IMG/VR virus record: IMGVR_UViG_3300043427_002219
Coordinates: 1-23,438 of that record
DNA: 23,438 nt
Reading direction: 5' to 3' (one strand)
Source of the DNA: a virus
Below are positions 1 through 9,500 of the stretch, piece after piece. Made by a program: the position numbers and the translations under genes. Within the stretch, counting starts at the first letter, position 1; every line of letters begins with the position of its first letter. The notes beneath the pieces are model-generated. The model made no database searches. It saw only the letters and a program-made list of their open reading frames with translations, and was not told the DNA's origin.

Positions 1-2
1 CA

Positions 3-773
3 AGAACTACACGTGAACCTCCAGCGGGCCGAGGAGCAGGACAAACAGGCAAAGGGCAAGGCCCCAGGGGCAATCAAGGGTCAGGCGGATCAGGTGGTGG
101 CACAGGAAGTTTTTCAAATGGACCCGGCGGAACATACGCAGAAGATTTGCCGCTTAGAAGTAGTGCGCCAACAACCAACTACTATTCTCACATGCCACGC
201 TACTATCACATGAATACGACAGTTAATGCTGACTCACAGCAAGGTGCGCTAAGTCAAGAAAATGCAATGGAGTTCAGTATCTATAAACAGCTAGGTAACA
301 GCCTTGGCGGAGGCGAAGCTGACATGAATACAATTAGCATGGAAGTTGTTGGTGATCCATACTGGCTGATGCAAATTCCAGGTTCGCCTCCATGGGAAGA
401 AGATGTATGGGAATACGAAGCAGGGCTAACAGAAGAAGTACTAGCAGTCAAGCGTAAAAAAATGTCTAGCCATAACTGGTTGCCCTTCATTTATTTTGAA
501 GCAGTTGTTCCAGCAGTTGACTGGTCAAGTAGCGATACAATGAACATTAGACACAGCGATACTATATCCGGAGTATACTCTGCAAAGAAAGTTACTAATA
601 AGTTTATCAAAGGTAAGTTTACAACAACATTAGATTGCTTTAGAGATAACTTAGGCAATCCTTATGGCGGCAAGAAATCACAGTCAAGCAGTTTCACTCC
701 AGCAAGTTCGGGAGCGGCATCTGGAAAAGGTCCGCAAAACGCTGGTATGAATAGCAGTGGAGATAAGAAATGA
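3..773 (+). CDS. Putative baseplate hub protein (gp27/gpD-like), C-terminal part
   Basis: The reading frame is open at the left edge, so the gene starts upstream and only 256 C-terminal residues are visible. The first 40 or so are a Gly/Ser/Asn-rich low-complexity linker. They are followed by a compact domain with the segments GDPYWLMQIPG and, near the end, SGVYSAKKVTNKFIKGKFT and TLDCFRDN. A 'G-x-Y-x-V-x-x-V-x-x-x-F-x-x-G-x-F-x-x-x-L-x-x-x-R' pattern is typical of the last domain of tail hub proteins of the gp27 / P2 gpD type, which form the ring the spike sits on. The tail is Ser/Gly-rich and probably disordered. The gene overlaps the gp5-like gene by ATGA, as expected for a hub-spike pair made together. 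The internal TTG at 147 could be read as a start, but the frame is open far upstream of it. The hub assignment is inference from the C-terminal pattern and position; 'virion structural protein' is the safe call. Confidence 0.6.
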   Translation, partial: RTTREPPAGRGAGQTGKGQGPRGNQGSGGSGGGTGSFSNGPGGTYAEDLPLRSSAPTTNYYSHMPRYYHMNTTVNADSQQGALSQENAMEFSIYKQLGNSLGGGEADMNTISMEVVGDPYWLMQIPGSPPWEEDVWEYEAGLTEEVLAVKRKKMSSHNWLPFIYFEAVVPAVDWSSSDTMNIRHSDTISGVYSAKKVTNKFIKGKFTTTLDCFRDNLGNPYGGKKSQSSSFTPASSGAASGKGPQNAGMNSSGDKK

Positions 774-2956
774 AATCAAACTCGAACGGTGGCCGCGCAG
801 ATCACATGAAAGCCGGCAGCGGCGGCACAAACAAACAACAAGGCATATTTCTTGGTAAGGTAAAAGATAACATAGATCCAGAAGGTTTAGGCCGTGTTCG
901 AGTATGGATCGCACAACTAGGTTCCGCTAAAGAAAGTGATGAATCAAGTTGGTATACAATGCGATACTGCTCTCCATTTGCAGGAGCCCAGGCTGAAAAG
1001 AAAGAATCAAGATCTACTTCTGCAACAACTTTACCAGAAACTAATCAAAGTTATGGTATGTGGATGGTGCCGCCTGATAAAGACATTTATGTTATTTGTG
1101 GATTTATTAATGGTGAAAGTCATCAAGGTATTTGGTGGGCATGTTTGCCGCACGATGGACATACTCACTCATTGCCAGGCATTGCCAGTGGAGCAACACA
1201 CCAAGGCGAAATTAAAGTTGTTAGCGAACGTAATAGATATAACTCAACTGATCCACAAAAGCAACATAGACCTAAGCACTTCCAGCAAGAAAATCTTGCT
1301 AGGCAGGGTATTGAAAAAGATTTAAGACGAGGACATACTAATGCAAGTCCGTTTAGAGCCAAAGACAAACATCCAGGTAATGCATATGGCCTAGTCAGTC
1401 CTGGACAGCACAGTCTATTGTTAGATGATGGTGCCAACGGCAAAGGTGGGCAGATTAGATTGCGTACACGATCTGGCAATCAAATTATCATGAATAACGA
1501 TGATGGCTTTATCTACATGATAAATGCCGCAGGTTCGTCTTGGTTTCAGATGGACCACGCTGGCAACGTAGATTTTTATTGTGCAGGTGACTTTAGCGTA
1601 CACGCAGAAGGAAGTGTAAACTTCCGTGCTGATAACAATATCAACTTTGAAGCCGACGGCGGCTTTAATTTGAAAACAGGTGGCGACAGTAGAATGGAAG
1701 CCACTGACGGTAAAGTACAGATTACAGGCAACCAAGCAGTTAATCTTACTTCTGAACAGAACATAAACTTTTACGCAGATAGTCAGCTTAAAATGACTGC
1801 CCAGCGAATTGACTTAAATGGTCCCGTAGCTGATCGTGCCGATTGCCCAGGAACAAACACTTTAGCAACAAATGCAACCATTGGTAGAAGCGTAGCCAGC
1901 CGCGTTCCTGAGCCCGAACCATACGGTGGACATAGTGTTTTAAATGGCGGTGAATCGATTAGTGTACCACCTGGTGTAGTTGACGAGGCTCTTGGAAATC
2001 ATAAAATTACTCCTGCGGATATTGAACCCCCGGAAGGCGGAGGAGGTGCAGGCGGAGACCCAGCAGTCCCACCTCTAACAAATGCTGAGGACTGTGTTCC
2101 AGACGTTACGCAAAATACTTTAAGCGAAGAAGGCTTTAAGTTAATGAAAAGTCGAGAAGCTTATCGCGGCATGATGTATAGCGACTTCCAAGGATATAGT
2201 GTTGGATACGGCACTCGCATTGACATTTTTGGTCCAGATAATTCTGCCAGTAAAATTGATGCAAACTTAAAACAAGCATTGTTAGCAGGGCCCAGCGAAG
2301 CAGAAGCACGTTTAGCAAGTAGACAAATTGTTGACAGGCATATGGCACCTGGTGTTATTGCCGCATTAGAAAAAGCAAAGAAAGAAGCAGGCCGACAAGT
2401 TTGTATTACTCAAGCACAAATCGACGCATTAATCATGGCGGCATACGGAAACCCATCGGTTGCAAGACAAATGGCAGCAGATTTAGTCAAAGATGCAGCC
2501 GCAAGCTCGGATGGTAAAGCAACCAAGCAAGGTATTGCTAAAATTTGGGCTAATGCTGGTTATTCAAATAGTGCTAGTCAGCGAAATAGTGAAGCAAACT
2601 ATGCCATTTATGGTAAGCCAAATGCTGATGCTCGTAATATGACCCAAGAACAGTTACGAACAAAAGGTGTAGCTTCTGACGAAGCGGCTATTAAAAATAA
2701 CAAAGCACGTAATCCACAAACTCCATGGACTCGTTCACTTGGAAACGGACCATCAACTGGTGAACGAGTGGATGCCGCTTATGGTCCACCAACGCCTACA
2801 CAAGCAGGACAATGGGAACGAAGTGCTTATTTGAACACTGGCAAGGTGCCAGTTGGCGTTAACTTGACATTACAACAGTTAAGAGACAAGTACGGCCCGC
2901 CACATACTGCTGGCAATTATCCACCAGGCAAGCCAGCGCCACCAATGCAGGCTTAA
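770..2956 (+). CDS. 5: gp5-like baseplate hub/spike protein with lysozyme domain
   Basis: 728 residues, the tail spike that pierces the envelope and opens peptidoglycan. Residues 24-140 form the gp5-type OB-fold (GIFLGKVKDN, GRVRVW, then the MWMVPP and GIWWACLPHDG segments). Residues 205-350 show short alternating polar/hydrophobic repeats (SVNFRADNN, INFEADGG, VQITGNQ, INFYADSQ) typical of a trimeric beta-helix needle. After a Pro/Gly linker, residues 450-620 form a phage-lysozyme-like domain: E463 and D472 have the nine-residue spacing of T4 lysozyme Glu11/Asp20, and GYSVGYGT (475-482) matches the GxxTIGxGH loop, with S477 where Thr is usual. The last 110 residues are Pro/Gly/Asn-rich. The ATG is preceded by GGAG at 759-762 and overlaps the upstream stop. 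In T4 gp5 the lysozyme precedes the beta-helix; here it follows it. The OB and beta-helix assignments are firm; muramidase activity is inferred. Confidence 0.9.
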   Translation: MKSNSNGGRADHMKAGSGGTNKQQGIFLGKVKDNIDPEGLGRVRVWIAQLGSAKESDESSWYTMRYCSPFAGAQAEKKESRSTSATTLPETNQSYGMWMVPPDKDIYVICGFINGESHQGIWWACLPHDGHTHSLPGIASGATHQGEIKVVSERNRYNSTDPQKQHRPKHFQQENLARQGIEKDLRRGHTNASPFRAKDKHPGNAYGLVSPGQHSLLLDDGANGKGGQIRLRTRSGNQIIMNNDDGFIYMINAAGSSWFQMDHAGNVDFYCAGDFSVHAEGSVNFRADNNINFEADGGFNLKTGGDSRMEATDGKVQITGNQAVNLTSEQNINFYADSQLKMTAQRIDLNGPVADRADCPGTNTLATNATIGRSVASRVPEPEPYGGHSVLNGGESISVPPGVVDEALGNHKITPADIEPPEGGGGAGGDPAVPPLTNAEDCVPDVTQNTLSEEGFKLMKSREAYRGMMYSDFQGYSVGYGTRIDIFGPDNSASKIDANLKQALLAGPSEAEARLASRQIVDRHMAPGVIAALEKAKKEAGRQVCITQAQIDALIMAAYGNPSVARQMAADLVKDAAASSDGKATKQGIAKIWANAGYSNSASQRNSEANYAIYGKPNADARNMTQEQLRTKGVASDEAAIKNNKARNPQTPWTRSLGNGPSTGERVDAAYGPPTPTQAGQWERSAYLNTGKVPVGVNLTLQQLRDKYGPPHTAGNYPPGKPAPPMQA

Positions 2957-2960
2957 AGAT

Positions 2961-2973
2961 ATAACCCGCTTTA
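2961..2973. repeat. 13-bp motif, inverse copy at 17044-17056
   Basis: ATAACCCGCTTTA lies just after the stop of the gp5-like gene. Its exact reverse complement TAAAGCGGGTTAT lies just after the stop of the giant gene, 14 kb away. Both copies sit between a stop codon and a late-promoter-like TAAATA. Function unknown. Confidence 0.5.
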
Positions 2974-2982
2974 TTCCTACCT

Positions 2983-2990
2983 GGTAAATA
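2983..2990 (+). promoter_or_regulatory. Putative T4-type late promoter GGTAAATA
   Basis: TGGTAAATA sits in the 39-base gap before the gp25-like gene and ends 5 bases before its ATG. It resembles the -10 element of T4 late promoters (TATAAATA), read by the gp55-type sigma factor. It is flanked by a short inverted repeat, ACCT (2979-2982) and AGGT (2990-2993). With the usual start about 6 bases downstream of the element, the message would begin at or next to the start codon. Promoter function is inferred. Confidence 0.5.
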
Positions 2991-2995
2991 GGTGT

Positions 2996-3376
2996 ATGGC
3001 ACGTTTAACATCTACTTTCCGCGGTTATAGTAGCGTAGGGACTAGTTTTCTTAGTCCTGTTCGCTATGACTTAGATCTTGCTAGACAAGACTTACTAAAC
3101 CATTTCAATACTCGCAAAGGCGAGCGCATTATGTTACCTGAATTTGGTAGCATAGTATGGGACATGCTATTTGAGCCCCTAGATGAAAAAAATAAAAATC
3201 TAATTGATGAAGATGTTAGAACTATTATTGGTAATGATCCGCGTTGGACATTACAAAGTGTAACGATTACTGAAGCACCAAACTCGCTAAACATTGAAGC
3301 GGTATTAACGTACAATCCATCTTCAGAAACTGTAACATTGCCGTTGACATACGATAAAGGAACAACTACAACATGA
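2996..3376 (+). CDS. 25: gp25-like baseplate wedge protein
   Basis: 126 residues, close to the usual length of the gp25/GpW-like wedge family (T4 gp25 is 132). Members join the wedge to the central hub and help start sheath assembly in contractile tails and type VI secretion. Hallmarks are RYDLDLARQDLLNHF (23-37) followed by KGERIMLPEFGS (41-52), the family's 'T-x-x-GER-x-M-x-P-x-x-G' signature, then LFEPLD and a C-terminal beta segment. The order gp5-gp25-gp6 is that of other T4-like phages. The ATG lies 5 bases after a late-promoter-like TAAATA; only a weak AGGTG lies ahead of it, so it may be translated from a very short leader. The end overlaps the gp6-like gene by ATGA. Confidence 0.92.
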   Translation: MARLTSTFRGYSSVGTSFLSPVRYDLDLARQDLLNHFNTRKGERIMLPEFGSIVWDMLFEPLDEKNKNLIDEDVRTIIGNDPRWTLQSVTITEAPNSLNIEAVLTYNPSSETVTLPLTYDKGTTTT

Positions 3377-6300
3377 GCCAGACTCGACGCCTAGGACAAT
3401 TATACGCCGCTGAAAGTTGGCTGAATAGCTATCGCTATCTAGTTAATTCTAACTTCAAAGCATACGACTTTGATAGTCTTCGTACAGCGTTAATCAATCA
3501 CGTCCAAACAAACTACCCAGAAGATTTCAACGACTTTATCAACTCAAGTGAGTATGTTGCCCTTATCGACTTAATTTCTTACTTGGGACAAAACCTAGCT
3601 TTCCGCAGTGACTTGAACTTACGTGAAACATTCTTGGAAACAGCCGAAGTACGTGGCAACGTTTTAAACATTGCACGCCAGCTAGGATATAAAGCATATC
3701 GCAACGGTGCCGCCGCAGGCTTCTTACGAGTAACAGCAGTAAATTCAACACAAAACATTTATGATAGTAAAGGTGTTAACCTTGCCGGCCAAACAATTGT
3801 TTGGGGAGATCCAATCAACCCAGACTTCAATGAACAGTTTTCTGTTATTTTAAATGAAGTGTTAAGCAGAGCTAACCCTGTTGGCCGCCCAATGAGTAGC
3901 ATTACTACTCAAGGTACCGTACGTCAGTTATATCAAATTGCAGAACCCGACAACCGTACAATGGTACAGTCATTTAACTTGACTGCAAGAAACAACACAA
4001 CTTATAGTTGTGAAATCGTTCCTGTCTTTATTAACAATCAAACTAAGTCAGCCGTTGAAAGTGATCCAAATCCATACGGCTACCAAACAATGTTGTTTAA
4101 CAATGATGGCACAGGCTACTCAAGTCCTAACAATGGTTGGTTCTTTATGTTCAAGCAAGGTGTGCTTAAATTTGAAGATTACGTTTTATCTACAAAGGTT
4201 GAGAACCGTGTTATCGATATCCAAGGTGAAAACATTAACGAAACAGACGTTTGGGTGCAAAGCATTGATGGTGATGGTAAGGTTTTAACTGAATGGGAAC
4301 AAGTTCCAAGTACAGTTGGTAAGAACATTGCGTTTAACGCTATTGGCAAAGACACAAGAAAAGTTTACGAAGTTATCACTCGTGCCAACGATACTATCTC
4401 TATTAAGTTTGGCGACGATGTTTACTCTGATATTCCAACTGGTAACATTCGTATTTGGTATAGAGAAAGCGCCAATGAAGATTTGACATTTACACCAATG
4501 GATGTGGCTGGTAAAGAATTTGCAATTCGTTATGTTGACTCTCAGGGTCTTGAACAAGATGCTATCTTTACAGTTCAACTTTCAAGTAGTGTAAGCAGTA
4601 GCAGTGGTGAAACACTAGAACAAATTAAAAATCGTGCAAGTCGCACAGCGGCTAGTCAAGACCGAATGATTACTGCCAACGACTATAACCTATACCCTGA
4701 AGGCAAAGTTGCAGGCGTTGACAAGATTAAAGCAATTAATAGAACTTATGCTGGCCAAAGTTTATATGCTGACATTCAAGATCCCACAGGCACATACCGT
4801 CCTGTTATTTCGTTAGCAGGTGACGGCTTCTTATACACCAGCGAAGTCACTGAAGAAAAAACTTTGAGCATGAGCCAAAACAACAATGAAGTATTAACTT
4901 GGTTCCAAGACTTAATTCTAACTCGTGGCTTACATCAATTATATTACAATGCTTACAACGCAGAGTCTCAACGAGTTGAAGCGTTACCGGATGAAGAATT
5001 GACATGGCACAAGGTTGATTATCTAAATGGCAACACCCATGGATATTTCCACTTACGTACAGATCCAGATAAGGTTCCTGTTCGCCTAGGCAAGGGCTCT
5101 GTTGTTCTTGCCAATCGTGTACTAAGAAAAAATTCGTTAGTAAACGTTGGAACACAAGGGTGGACTCGTATTTTAGATGTTTATCGCGAAGGCTTTGGTG
5201 TTGCTGACAACAACGGCGATAATACAGGCTTACGTGCCAATGGTCAAGGTGCTGTATTTTTAAGTGGCTTGATTGAAGACAACACCGGCGCAGAATATTG
5301 GATGCCTTCGTTGCGTACATTGTTTACAGACAACGAGAAGGTTGAAATTGTAAAAGAAATTGAAAAGCAAAGTAACTTTGGTCTACGCTACGACCATAAG
5401 AAAGACCGTTGGATTGTTGTAAAACAAAACGAAATCAATATCAGCGGAGGATTAGATTTAACAACTGCTGGCACATCAAACGACAGTAGCTGGCTGATTA
5501 GGTTTGCTTATAATAATGGAGTTTGGGCCGTAGTAGTTAGAAAAGATCAAACAATTTTTGGTAGCGTATCTGAATTAATATTCCATAACCAAAGATTTGG
5601 CTCTGCACTTGATCAAACAACACGCCGCGTTATCAAAGATAGTGTTAAGTTCTTAAAAGTAAACGAAGGATTAAGCAAAGACATTGAATTAGATGTTGTT
5701 GACTACGTTAGATTAGATGATGGTCGATACGATCCTAAACGAGTAATTGTATTACTGCCAGGACTCGTTGATAACCTAGTTCCAAACGACCCAACATTGA
5801 TTAAATCAGTCATTGGCAATAGCAACATTCTGTTGGCACGTAAAGAATTCTTAGATGCACAAGGGCAATTTACATTGGCCCCAGCAATTGACGGAACTAT
5901 GGTAGTCACCGGACGTTCTGCATTAACTGTTCAATTCAATCATGTGCCTCTAAGAGATAATCGCGTAGATCCTACAACAACAAACATTATTGATATGTTT
6001 GTATTGACAACTGTTTATAACACAGCGTTTAGAAACTGGATTGCTTCTGGCGCAAAAGAAGATCAGCGTCCTATTCCTCTTACAAGTTATAGCTTGACTA
6101 AGCTAATGGAACCTATTGCTCCATATAAGAGTGTTAGTGATAGCATTATCTATCACCCTGTTACATATAAAGTATTGTTTGGTGAAGGCTCCGACAATAG
6201 AAACAAAGTTAAGATTCGTGTAACAAAGAGCGATGGCACAAGAATAAGTGATGCAGAAATTAAGTCAAGAGTTATAACTGCTATCAACAATTATTTTGAT

Positions 6301-6528
6301 GTAGGCTTATGGGACTTTGGTGAAACATTTTACTTTACCGATATGGCATCCTGGGTACACCAAAACGTTGGTGGTATCATTAGCAGTATTGCGCTAATCC
6401 CACGTCAAACTAATTTGACGTCCAATGATATGTTCCAAATCAAATGTGATGAGGATGAAATTTTTATTAGTAGTGCAACTGTAGCAGATGTTGAAGTCAT
6501 TACAGGTCAAGTCGCACCAACAAAATAA
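3373..6528 (+). CDS. 6: gp6-like baseplate wedge protein, enlarged
   Basis: 1051 residues; T4 gp6 has 660. gp6 (baseplate J-like) dimers tie neighbouring wedges into the inner baseplate ring and drive the change from hexagon to star on contraction. The N-terminus (about 20-120) has the family's helical start with FKAYDFDSLRTALINHVQ, the EYVALIDLISYLGQNLAFRS helix and VLNIARQLGYKAYR. Residues about 412-465 hold the J-like core (GETLEQIKNRA, RMITANDYN). Residues 936-1020 hold the C-terminal gp6 domain (ISDAEIKSRVITAINNYFD, WDFGETFYFTDM, ISSIALIP). Residues about 520-790, beta-rich with YDHKKDRWIV, look like extra material compared with T4. The ATGA overlap with gp25, preceded by AAAGGA at 3356-3361, suggests translational coupling. 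Confidence 0.92.
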   Translation: MSQTRRLGQLYAAESWLNSYRYLVNSNFKAYDFDSLRTALINHVQTNYPEDFNDFINSSEYVALIDLISYLGQNLAFRSDLNLRETFLETAEVRGNVLNIARQLGYKAYRNGAAAGFLRVTAVNSTQNIYDSKGVNLAGQTIVWGDPINPDFNEQFSVILNEVLSRANPVGRPMSSITTQGTVRQLYQIAEPDNRTMVQSFNLTARNNTTYSCEIVPVFINNQTKSAVESDPNPYGYQTMLFNNDGTGYSSPNNGWFFMFKQGVLKFEDYVLSTKVENRVIDIQGENINETDVWVQSIDGDGKVLTEWEQVPSTVGKNIAFNAIGKDTRKVYEVITRANDTISIKFGDDVYSDIPTGNIRIWYRESANEDLTFTPMDVAGKEFAIRYVDSQGLEQDAIFTVQLSSSVSSSSGETLEQIKNRASRTAASQDRMITANDYNLYPEGKVAGVDKIKAINRTYAGQSLYADIQDPTGTYRPVISLAGDGFLYTSEVTEEKTLSMSQNNNEVLTWFQDLILTRGLHQLYYNAYNAESQRVEALPDEELTWHKVDYLNGNTHGYFHLRTDPDKVPVRLGKGSVVLANRVLRKNSLVNVGTQGWTRILDVYREGFGVADNNGDNTGLRANGQGAVFLSGLIEDNTGAEYWMPSLRTLFTDNEKVEIVKEIEKQSNFGLRYDHKKDRWIVVKQNEINISGGLDLTTAGTSNDSSWLIRFAYNNGVWAVVVRKDQTIFGSVSELIFHNQRFGSALDQTTRRVIKDSVKFLKVNEGLSKDIELDVVDYVRLDDGRYDPKRVIVLLPGLVDNLVPNDPTLIKSVIGNSNILLARKEFLDAQGQFTLAPAIDGTMVVTGRSALTVQFNHVPLRDNRVDPTTTNIIDMFVLTTVYNTAFRNWIASGAKEDQRPIPLTSYSLTKLMEPIAPYKSVSDSIIYHPVTYKVLFGEGSDNRNKVKIRVTKSDGTRISDAEIKSRVITAINNYFDVGLWDFGETFYFTDMASWVHQNVGGIISSIALIPRQTNLTSNDMFQIKCDEDEIFISSATVADVEVITGQVAPTK

Positions 6529-6537
6529 GGCAAATAG

Positions 6538-9500
6538 ATGGCAAAGAATCCAAAAAAATTAAACCCAGTAACTACTGAGGTTAAAAACTATCCTGAACAA
6601 CGCGATGGAAGCTTTCTCGAACCGCATGTAACGGGACTGCTTCCTAACATCTTTAGAACAGACACAAACAAAAAAGTTTTAAGTGCTGTATTAGAAGATT
6701 TAATGCAACCAAGTTCAATGGAGGATTTAAACTATTCTGTTGGGCGTAAAACTACAAAAGCTCTGGTCACTGATTATCTTCCACACGCAACAGCAAAGCG
6801 TCAGCTTGAAGCCGGCGTAGTAGTGTTTACAGAAGACGGTCCTGAAACTATAAGTGCAGATGAAGTTGCTACTGCTTGGGGTTTTAATGACAGAACCACT
6901 GAACCTAAGGTTCCAGTTAGTATATTAGATTTACCAATTGATCCAGATAAGTTTATCAACTGGTCTGATTACTACTGGATCGAAGAAGGCATGCCGGTTG
7001 TGTATATCAACGGCAGTACCACAGAAACATTTAGTGTACAACGTGATATATTAGGAAAGCCTTTCTTTGAAACAGCACAGCAAGCACAACAAGACAATCG
7101 TCGTTTAAATTTGAAGAACGGCATGCGAGTTGTTTTTAGACAATTCCCTAATACTCTTCCAATTGATGGTGATTTGAATATTGAAATGTTATCAAATGGT
7201 CTTGCTACTCAAGCAATTCCATATGAACTTACAGCATATGATAAGAGCAATGTTGGATTAAGTGTTGATGGTGTTTTTCAAACACTTGGTGCAGACTATT
7301 CATTGTTAGGCAGTGAAATACAATGGAAGGATACTCCACCAATTGCAGGCCTAAACATCTACATTCATTTGCCAAATTATTTTATTACAACTGATGCTGA
7401 TACAGTAATTCGTCGCTGGCAAGTTGAAGGTGTAGGTACAGCTGGTGGTATTCGATTACTAGGTAGAACACATCAATATACAAATACATCTTATAGTAAA
7501 GCTACTCAGACACTATGGGATAAAACAGCGGTGCCTTGGGATAGTGTTGAATGGGACGGTATCTTACGAGGTATTAATGCCAAGCATTATATTACACAAG
7601 CACCAGGTGCTGAAAACAGAAACGCAAACAGTAGAACAAACGTATGGTATCATAAAGACACAATTAGTACTTTATCTGAATTCCTTGGCATTGACTTTAG
7701 TGACATTTCACTTTTGTCAAATCAAGCCATCAGACCAATTGTTGAGTTTGATAGCAGATTGGAAATGTTTAATCATGGAACCAAGTTTCGTGCTTGGCCA
7801 AACTTACTAATCAAAGATGGTGTAACACAAAGCGACTTTATTAACTTGTTATTATCGTCTGAGTATACAATCAGTGATTCACTAAAGACACCAGTGCTAG
7901 ACATTGCGTACACATCATTGCTTGATAAGCTACGTTTTGAGCCAAGTGTTCGTGTCAGAGTCAAATCAGGTTTCAATACACAAACGGCAATTAATAGAGC
8001 AGACTTTACTGACAGTGAAATTTCTAAATTGTATGAAGAACAAGCGGCAGCCACTGCGGCAAACCGCCCATTCAAGAAAATTTTATACTCAGTTGGTAAT
8101 AACAAAATTAACTGGTTAATCAACCCGCCGGCAAATGATGACAAAGTAACAATAACATATTTTGTCAACCAGGTACCGCTGTCAAGATTGCGTATTCTTT
8201 GGTTGGTCAACGATTCAAACGTTAACAAGATTTTAACATTATTAAACAACGGTGTACGTACAACAGCGGCAGTTTTTGAAACAGCAAATGACGGCGATGC
8301 AGTTGTTATTGACACTCCTATTGCGTCGGATGCAAATTATCTACAAGAGTACTACTGGAAAAATGGCGAAGCAGTTAAAGCTCAAACTCGCAAGAGTAGA
8401 ACACAATTGCCTAGGTTTGAACTATATGATGCTAACTTAGAGCGTCTAAGCAATAACCCAAAGAAGCCATTGATTATTAGTTCAACTATTATTGAACCAG
8501 TTGAAGGCACAGTAATGGATCCGGAGTCTGGATATAAACTAACATTCTTACCTAGCCAGTTTGATAATTTAACAGCTGACAATCCGATTAGAAATGCCAT
8601 GTTTGACATTGTGTTTAAGCACACGCTTCACGATTATTCATATTATACAGATGGCGATGCAACAAAGACTATTCAAGGTCCTTACAGCTTCCGTCGTATT
8701 TCTACATTCCCTGACGCACTTCATAATGAAGTAAGCACAGGTTATCAACGTGCATGGTTCCAACTAAAAAGTTGGGTAGTTAAAACTTTAAACAATGTTA
8801 CAAATCCAACAGTCGATCTGGATGCATCTGTTTGGCCAACTTACCATTGGTCATTGGAAGTAGACAAGGGCAAACTTAATGCTCTAGCTGTTGATTCATA
8901 TAGAACATCCCTGGCATTTGGCAGAATGGTTGGTGCTCGCGGAGAACCACTGAAGATAAATGTTCATGTTCCAGATGCACCTGGGTCGGCTAAGGTGTCG
9001 GGATATGGTATAGATGATATTGATTTAATATTCAGTGGTGATAGCATTTCCTTTGTAGTACCATCAAATGCCCCATCGCACCTAGTATTAACTTTAGGCC
9101 AGCGTTCGATTGGCATTGACGTCATTAACGTTAAGAGTGATCCGCGAAATGTAAAAGTTAAATTAAACGGTATTCCAGCAACTTATGAATATAACATTAC
9201 TCGTGATGGTTATACAACAACAGCAGTTTCATTAGAAGTAGTTGGCGCAGGTAACTTAGAAATTAGTCACCAAGGTGATGTACATGATGTCGAAGATCAT
9301 ATCACTGCATTACCAGGTTTAGAATTGAATCCCTTCCAGACACTAAGTCTTGGCGAGTTTAGTCCTAGTCGTTTGGTAACTGCGTTAACATCAGCAATTG
9401 AAACAACTAAGATTTCTGACAACCAAAGTTGGATTGACAGCTCAAAGGCCCCTGCGTTAAATGGAGCACTTATGGCTGATCACAGCTCGTTAAGAAGTGC

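Noticed and set aside
13-213. 66-codon + strand frame at the left edge
   Set aside because: Overlaps the hub gene in another frame and has no recognisable content; the frame open from position 3 continues the hub protein.
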